18,042 nucleotides of DNA from assembly GCA_964384625.1 (NCBI GenBank), contig CAYLNH010000140.1, forward strand, positions 1 to 18,042, in the 5' to 3' direction. The position numbers were made by a program, and so were the translations under genes. Under the pieces are notes generated by a model. It ran no database searches, was not told where the DNA came from, and saw only the letters and a program-made list of their open reading frames with translations. Of the stretch, positions 14,293 to 18,042 are shown one piece after another; positions within the stretch are counted from its first letter, which is position 1; each line of letters opens with the position of its first letter. This DNA comes from CAYLNH01 sp964384625. Its GTDB lineage: Bacteria > Verrucomicrobiota > Lentisphaeria > JABSQK01.

Positions 14293-17200
14293 ATGCGATC
14301 ACTGTACAATTTTTGCTCCCGGCGGCCGGGACGGCTGGGGCTGACCGCGGTGCTGCTAGCCGCGGCCGGGCTGGCGGGAGCGGCCGAACCGGTGCTGCAG
14401 TTCGGCGCGAAAGGCCTGGATAAACTGCAGTGGGGCGGCAACAACGTCCTCGGCGGGCCGGCGTTCGGCGTCGATCGGGTGGTGCTCGAGCGTCGGGACG
14501 GCCCGCCGGACGAGCTTTGGGGCCACCGTTTTACCAGCGGCGCGGTCAAGCCGACGAAGGTCGAGGTCGACCAGGGCAAGCGTCGGGTTCTCAACCACTA
14601 TCCGTGGGGCCGGGCGGAACTGTTGTTCAAGCCGGCGGCCGACCGTCTGGATCTGGTGTTGACGCTGCATGCCGGGCCGCAGGCGATCGCCGATTTCCGT
14701 CTGCGGCTGCTGTCGTTCGGCCGGGCGCCGGGGTACGGCAACGGCGCGGTTTTCCAGACCCTGGACCGGCCGGTCTGGTACCAGGTCCCCCTGGAGAAAG
14801 GCAAGGTTCTCGTGACTTGCGAGACGTTTGATCAGCCTTTGCAGTTTGGTTTGAGCCGGTCGCGCGGATCGCGGCGGGGGCAACACAGTCTGATTGCGCT
14901 GGGCGGGGTTGCGGCGGCGAAGCCGGGCACCCGGATTGTGCCGATCATGGGCGTGCCGCACGTGGCTGCGGGAACGAGTCTGCGGCTGCGGTTTGTTCTG
15001 CGGTTCGCGCGCCGGGAACAGCCGGACGCGGTTTTGCTGCAGCCGTTTTTCGAGGCGTTCCGGGCGGCGCAGAAACCCTTTCAGAACTGGCCCGACCGCC
15101 GGCCGATCGGCAAGGTCATGATCCCGGCATCGCCGCGCAAGGTGACGCTGGCGAACGTCCACGGCTGGTTCGACGCGCCGAAGATGGCGATCGGCACGCC
15201 GGCGGGCGACGCCGAATTCCGCAAACGCCTGCTGGAGCTGGCCGACAAGGCGGTTGCCGGTCTCAAGCGGGCCAGGGCTCAGGGCGTTGTGGTCTGGGAC
15301 ATCGAGGGTCGCTACAGCTATCCGGACTATCCCTACGGCGCCCCCCGGCATGTAAAGGATATCGCGCCGGAGATGGATAAGCATGCCGATGCGTTCTTCC
15401 AGAAGTTCCGCGACGCCGGCCTGAAGACCGGGGTCTGCATCCGGCCGTCGCTGGTGTTCTACTCCGAGCGCCGTCAGCGTTGGACCCACGGGCCTGGTTA
15501 TTACGACCCGAAGCACGAAAAACTGCCGGGCGTGGACGGCGTTTCCGCGGCCGCCATCGCGGCGCAGCGGTTCTATCCGCTGGCCGAACGGCTGGCCGCC
15601 AAGATCGCCTATGCGAAGAAGCGCTGGGGTTGCACGATCTTCTACATCCACGACAACGGCTATTGGTTCCAGGCGGCGCCCGGGCGCGAGCCGGAATGGA
15701 TCCTGTTCGACGCCGGCACGCTCCGGCGTTTGCGCCGGCTGCATCCGGACGTCCTGCTCATTCCCCGCTACGCCGATCGGCACTGGCGGCCGATGCGGGC
15801 GGCGGAGTTCCACAAGGCCTTCGAGAAACATCAAAGCATGTCGCCGCTGATCGATCCGTTCCGCGGCTTCGGCTCCGGCCGCATCGGCGGCGTGCCGACG
15901 CCGGACTGGGTGCTCGGCAACGGGTTCCGGGTGCGCCACCACGGTCACGGGATTCATCGGACCCGCGCCGTTGTCGGCCCGCGGCATCTGCTGCACCAGG
16001 CCTACTGGGCGAACGCCGCGCCGTACATCGAACTGCAGCTCAAGCGCCGGATTCGCGAGCACATGCTGACGCTGGAGCAGCACATGGAATACTCCCATGA
16101 GAAGGCCGAGGCCATGGCCGCGGAGGAGGTGCCGTTCGAGACGACGCCGTCCCGGGTCCGCGACTGGATGCCCGGCGCCTTCTCGGTCAACGACGTGACC
16201 GGCGCCGACACGGCCATCCGCCGGACCGAGTTGATTCGCGCCTCGGCCTGGGGCGACATCCTGATGTGGGATGCGACGGGCGACGCCGGCGGAATCCGGG
16301 AGATTTATGCGGCGTCGCTGGGTAAGCAGCAGCGCGTCTGCCGGCTGGCGGAGCACCTGGGCCTGATCAAATACGACCCGGCCAAGCCCGTCCTGCCGGT
16401 GGCCTTGATCTGGCGCCGCGGCGAATCCCTCGACACCGGCAAACTGGTCCTCGACCGGCCGGTGCCGGGTGATTTCCGGGCGCGCGTCGCCTATGCGGCC
16501 GACCGCAAGCGGGCCCTGCTCATGCTCGCCTGGCGCGGCGGTCCCGGCCGGAACATCCGCCTGCAGCCCGGGTTGCCCGGGGTGAAACTCGCCGGCCCGG
16601 ACTATGCTGTCTGGGAGATGCCCGGCGGCGTCGCGGTCAACCCGAAAGCCCCGATCCGGGTCCAGCCCGATGCCGTCGCCGGCGTCAACGCCTTCCTGCT
16701 GGACAGCACAAACGCGGTAAAACCGGGCCCGGACGGTCTGGTCCTGGGCGTTTCTTTTGATCGCAGCCCGGCGCCGGACCTCGGCGGCGGCCCGCCGGCG
16801 GCTCGCCGCGGCGGCACGGTCACCGGCGGCGCCCTGCAACTGGGCGGCGAGGAGGCCCTTTACAACGTCGTCCCGAGCTGGCATGCGGGCACCGTCGAAT
16901 TCGATCTCGAGGCGCAGTCGATCGGGAAGGCCGGTCTGCCGATCCTCGCCTTCCGGCATCACATCGACCTCGAGCTGCGGCTGACGCCCGGCCGCCGGGG
17001 CAACGGCCTCGCGCTGCGCGTGCGCGAAACCACGCCGGCCGGCAAGACCGAGGAACGCCGGGCCTTCGCCAAGTTTGCGAGCGGTCGCCGGCATCACGTC
17101 GTGCTGGTCTGGGACATCGGGCAGTATGTCCTCTATGTCGACGGCCGGCAGGCTGCGGCCATCACGGCGCCGGCGGCAACGCGCAATCGCGACGGCTCGG

Positions 17201-17796
17201 TACTCGAACCGGGACTTGTCGTCGGCGGCAAGGGCAGCGGCAAGGGGGTCCTTGATTCACTGCTGCTCTACGACTGGCCGTTCACCGACAAGCAGGCGGC
17301 GGCGCGCCGGCGGGTCGGCAAGCTGCAGCCGCTGCCGCGCGAGCAGGCGCCGAATCTGCGCGCCTGGGTCTGGGGCAGTTTCCCGAAACAGGTTTACGTC
17401 GGCGTCAACGCCCGCGCCGCGCCGCGTTGGGGAGAGGCCGCGGGTTTCGCTATTCGTTTGTACAAACGTTCCGCCGGCGGCCGCCGGCAGGTGGCGGCGG
17501 CCACCGTGCCGGCATTCGGCGGCATGGCGATCGGCGCCTTGAAGTACCACGTCGCAAAGACCATGGAAAGCGCCAACCCGATTCGCAAGGGCGACGGCGG
17601 CGACGGCGACGACGGCCCGGAAATGGGTCTCGGCGATGACGACGATTTCGGCGATTTCGCCGAGATCGACAAAACGATCGATACCGGTACGCCGTACGCC
17701 ATGGACATTATCCCGCTGCCGGCCGGCAGCGGCCCGCCGAAGCGGACGATTCTGTTCTCCGCCGGCAAGGACGGGCCGAGTCGGAACCGGTGGTAA
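14293..17796 (+). CDS. Exported TIM-barrel-like protein with LamG-like domain
   Basis: ATG 14293 is preferred over the adjacent TTG 14290; AAGG at 14285-14288 is a close, weak ribosome binding site. The 1167-residue product has a signal peptide (Arg-rich start, hydrophobic 17-29, cleavage near GAA at 29-31). Residues 32-265 look like a beta-sandwich. Residues 283-660 look like a TIM barrel, with VVVWDIEG (D336, E338), TGVCIRPS, FYIHDNGYW (H453, D454) and LLIPRYADRHW as strand ends carrying likely active-site residues. Residues 670-800 look like a beta domain. Residues 816-1000 resemble a LamG/concanavalin A-like domain (VEFDLEA, HHVVLVWDIGQYVLYVDGRQ, LDSLLLYDWPFT). The tail has an Asp/Gly-rich acidic stretch at 1100-1126. 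It is probably a secreted glycan-active or glycan-binding protein. I do not recognise a named family. The large open frame on the opposite strand is a codon-bias shadow. Confidence 0.85.
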   Translation: MRSLYNFCSRRPGRLGLTAVLLAAAGLAGAAEPVLQFGAKGLDKLQWGGNNVLGGPAFGVDRVVLERRDGPPDELWGHRFTSGAVKPTKVEVDQGKRRVLNHYPWGRAELLFKPAADRLDLVLTLHAGPQAIADFRLRLLSFGRAPGYGNGAVFQTLDRPVWYQVPLEKGKVLVTCETFDQPLQFGLSRSRGSRRGQHSLIALGGVAAAKPGTRIVPIMGVPHVAAGTSLRLRFVLRFARREQPDAVLLQPFFEAFRAAQKPFQNWPDRRPIGKVMIPASPRKVTLANVHGWFDAPKMAIGTPAGDAEFRKRLLELADKAVAGLKRARAQGVVVWDIEGRYSYPDYPYGAPRHVKDIAPEMDKHADAFFQKFRDAGLKTGVCIRPSLVFYSERRQRWTHGPGYYDPKHEKLPGVDGVSAAAIAAQRFYPLAERLAAKIAYAKKRWGCTIFYIHDNGYWFQAAPGREPEWILFDAGTLRRLRRLHPDVLLIPRYADRHWRPMRAAEFHKAFEKHQSMSPLIDPFRGFGSGRIGGVPTPDWVLGNGFRVRHHGHGIHRTRAVVGPRHLLHQAYWANAAPYIELQLKRRIREHMLTLEQHMEYSHEKAEAMAAEEVPFETTPSRVRDWMPGAFSVNDVTGADTAIRRTELIRASAWGDILMWDATGDAGGIREIYAASLGKQQRVCRLAEHLGLIKYDPAKPVLPVALIWRRGESLDTGKLVLDRPVPGDFRARVAYAADRKRALLMLAWRGGPGRNIRLQPGLPGVKLAGPDYAVWEMPGGVAVNPKAPIRVQPDAVAGVNAFLLDSTNAVKPGPDGLVLGVSFDRSPAPDLGGGPPAARRGGTVTGGALQLGGEEALYNVVPSWHAGTVEFDLEAQSIGKAGLPILAFRHHIDLELRLTPGRRGNGLALRVRETTPAGKTEERRAFAKFASGRRHHVVLVWDIGQYVLYVDGRQAAAITAPAATRNRDGSVLEPGLVVGGKGSGKGVLDSLLLYDWPFTDKQAAARRRVGKLQPLPREQAPNLRAWVWGSFPKQVYVGVNARAAPRWGEAAGFAIRLYKRSAGGRRQVAAATVPAFGGMAIGALKYHVAKTMESANPIRKGDGGDGDDGPEMGLGDDDDFGDFAEIDKTIDTGTPYAMDIIPLPAGSGPPKRTILFSAGKDGPSRNRW

Positions 17797-17859
17797 TCAG
17801 AAAAAGGTGATCGGTGATCGGCATCGGTAATCAGAAGAAGGTAATCGGCAATCGGTAAC
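17792..17859. repeat. Two 34-bp direct repeats starting at the stop codon
   Basis: GGTAATCAGAA starts copies at 17792 and 17826, matching at 28 of 34 bases. Within each, ATCGG-type sub-units recur (GGTGATCGGTGATCGG, GGTAATCGGCAATCGG). The first copy supplies the TAA stop (17794-17796) of the 14293 gene. The function is unknown; it looks like a decayed short tandem array. Confidence 0.7.
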
Positions 17860-17869
17860 TCAGATCAGA
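17860..17869. repeat. Left 10-bp direct repeat flanking the MITE-like element
   Basis: TCAGATCAGA here is identical to 17968-17977 and touches the left end of the inverted-repeat element. This suggests a target duplication, although ATCAG words are common in this AT-rich strip. Confidence 0.55.
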
Positions 17870-17967
17870 TGCACCCGACAGAAGTCCTGCGGACCGTCGC
17901 AGACGGGCTGCTTCCGAGCGTGGCCGCGGTCGTCTCGACCGCGCCTCCCCGACTTCTGTCGGGGACA
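17870..17967. mobile_element. MITE-like palindromic element, 98 bp
   Basis: The ends TGCACCCGACAGAAGTC and GACTTCTGTCGGGGACA are inverted repeats matching at 15 of 17 bases, 13 of them contiguous (17874-17886 with 17951-17963), and they run TG...CA. Identical 10-bp direct repeats abut both ends. The GC-rich interior forms two more hairpins: CTGCG/CGCAG at 17887-17902 and an 8-bp stem CGCGGTCG/CGACCGCG with loop TCT at 17925-17943. The right arm alone can also fold (17946-17965). There is no coding capacity, so it would be moved in trans or be an extragenic palindrome. Its strong stems could also stop transcription of the 14293 gene. Confidence 0.6.
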
Positions 17968-17977
17968 TCAGATCAGA
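17968..17977. repeat. Right 10-bp direct repeat flanking the MITE-like element
   Basis: TCAGATCAGA is the second copy of the repeat at 17860-17869. After it, 17978-18042 is AT-rich with further ATCAG and AATCG words, and no gene start is visible before the window ends. Confidence 0.55.
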
Positions 17978-18042
17978 CTGTCGCATGAAATGATATGATC
18001 AGAAATCGACAAAATCGAATCATCAGTTGTCTCGTTGTGTCT

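Noticed and set aside
14356..17097. Minus-strand open frame of 913 codons
   Set aside because: The plus strand carries a signal peptide, ordered domains and conserved-looking motifs; the minus frame is Arg/Pro/Ala-rich with no motifs, a shadow caused by high GC.
17870..17967. Cloverleaf-like fold suggesting a tRNA
   Set aside because: The outer stem is 13 bp and there is no T-loop GTTCRA or anticodon arm; the flanking direct repeats fit a mobile palindrome better.

Overview
The window is high-GC bacterial DNA that looks like a member of the PVC superphylum, most likely Lentisphaerota. The strongest pointer is a type II pseudopilin with the core FTLIELLVVIAIIAIL at 7795-7842. Supporting it are very large secreted or TIM-barrel glycosidase-like proteins, STN, HEAT and WD40 modules, and many short palindromic repeats between genes. 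This assignment rests on recognised sequence style, not on a marker gene. No rRNA, tRNA, CRISPR array or phage gene was seen.

Layout. Positions 1-126 hold a hairpin and a possible -10 box. At 127-1351 a complete IS630-family insertion sequence, with imperfect 29-bp inverted repeats, two overlapping transposase frames and a TA/CTAG target, sits between that -10 box and the ribosome binding site of the next gene. Positions 1369-5196 encode a 1275-residue exported multidomain protein that resembles a glycoside hydrolase. An intergenic array of 52-bp hairpin repeats (5229-5414) leads to a 710-residue melibiase/GH36-like protein without a signal peptide (5435-7567). Its end overlaps a pseudopilin gene (7537-8373) whose 5' part carries several in-frame degenerate copies of the prepilin motif before the real one. 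The pseudopilin stops making sense near 8270, where a fragment of an STN domain begins in another frame (8274-8480). Next is an exported 1477-residue STN-HEAT-WD40 protein (8498-12931). A convergent nucleoside hydrolase-like gene (13079-14032, minus strand) is divergent from an exported 1167-residue TIM-barrel plus LamG-like protein (14293-17796). The right end (17792-18042) has a 34-bp direct repeat that begins at the stop codon and a 98-bp MITE-like element with 17-bp terminal inverted repeats and 10-bp flanking direct repeats.

How the genes may work together (inference). The exported and cytosolic glycosidase-like proteins, the pseudopilin and the nucleoside hydrolase fit an accessory carbohydrate or nucleoside scavenging region. 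Lentisphaerota genomes are known for many pseudopilin genes near glycosidases. The STN-HEAT-WD40 protein looks like a periplasmic or surface protein-interaction scaffold with unknown partners.

The most unusual signals are the repeated prepilin leaders with stem-preserving base changes in their spacers, the hairpin array with an inverted copy that also keeps pairing, the MITE-like element at the right end, and the pseudopilin/STN junction. Several of these suggest a genome shaped by short palindromic mobile sequences that can tolerate in-frame insertion into genes.
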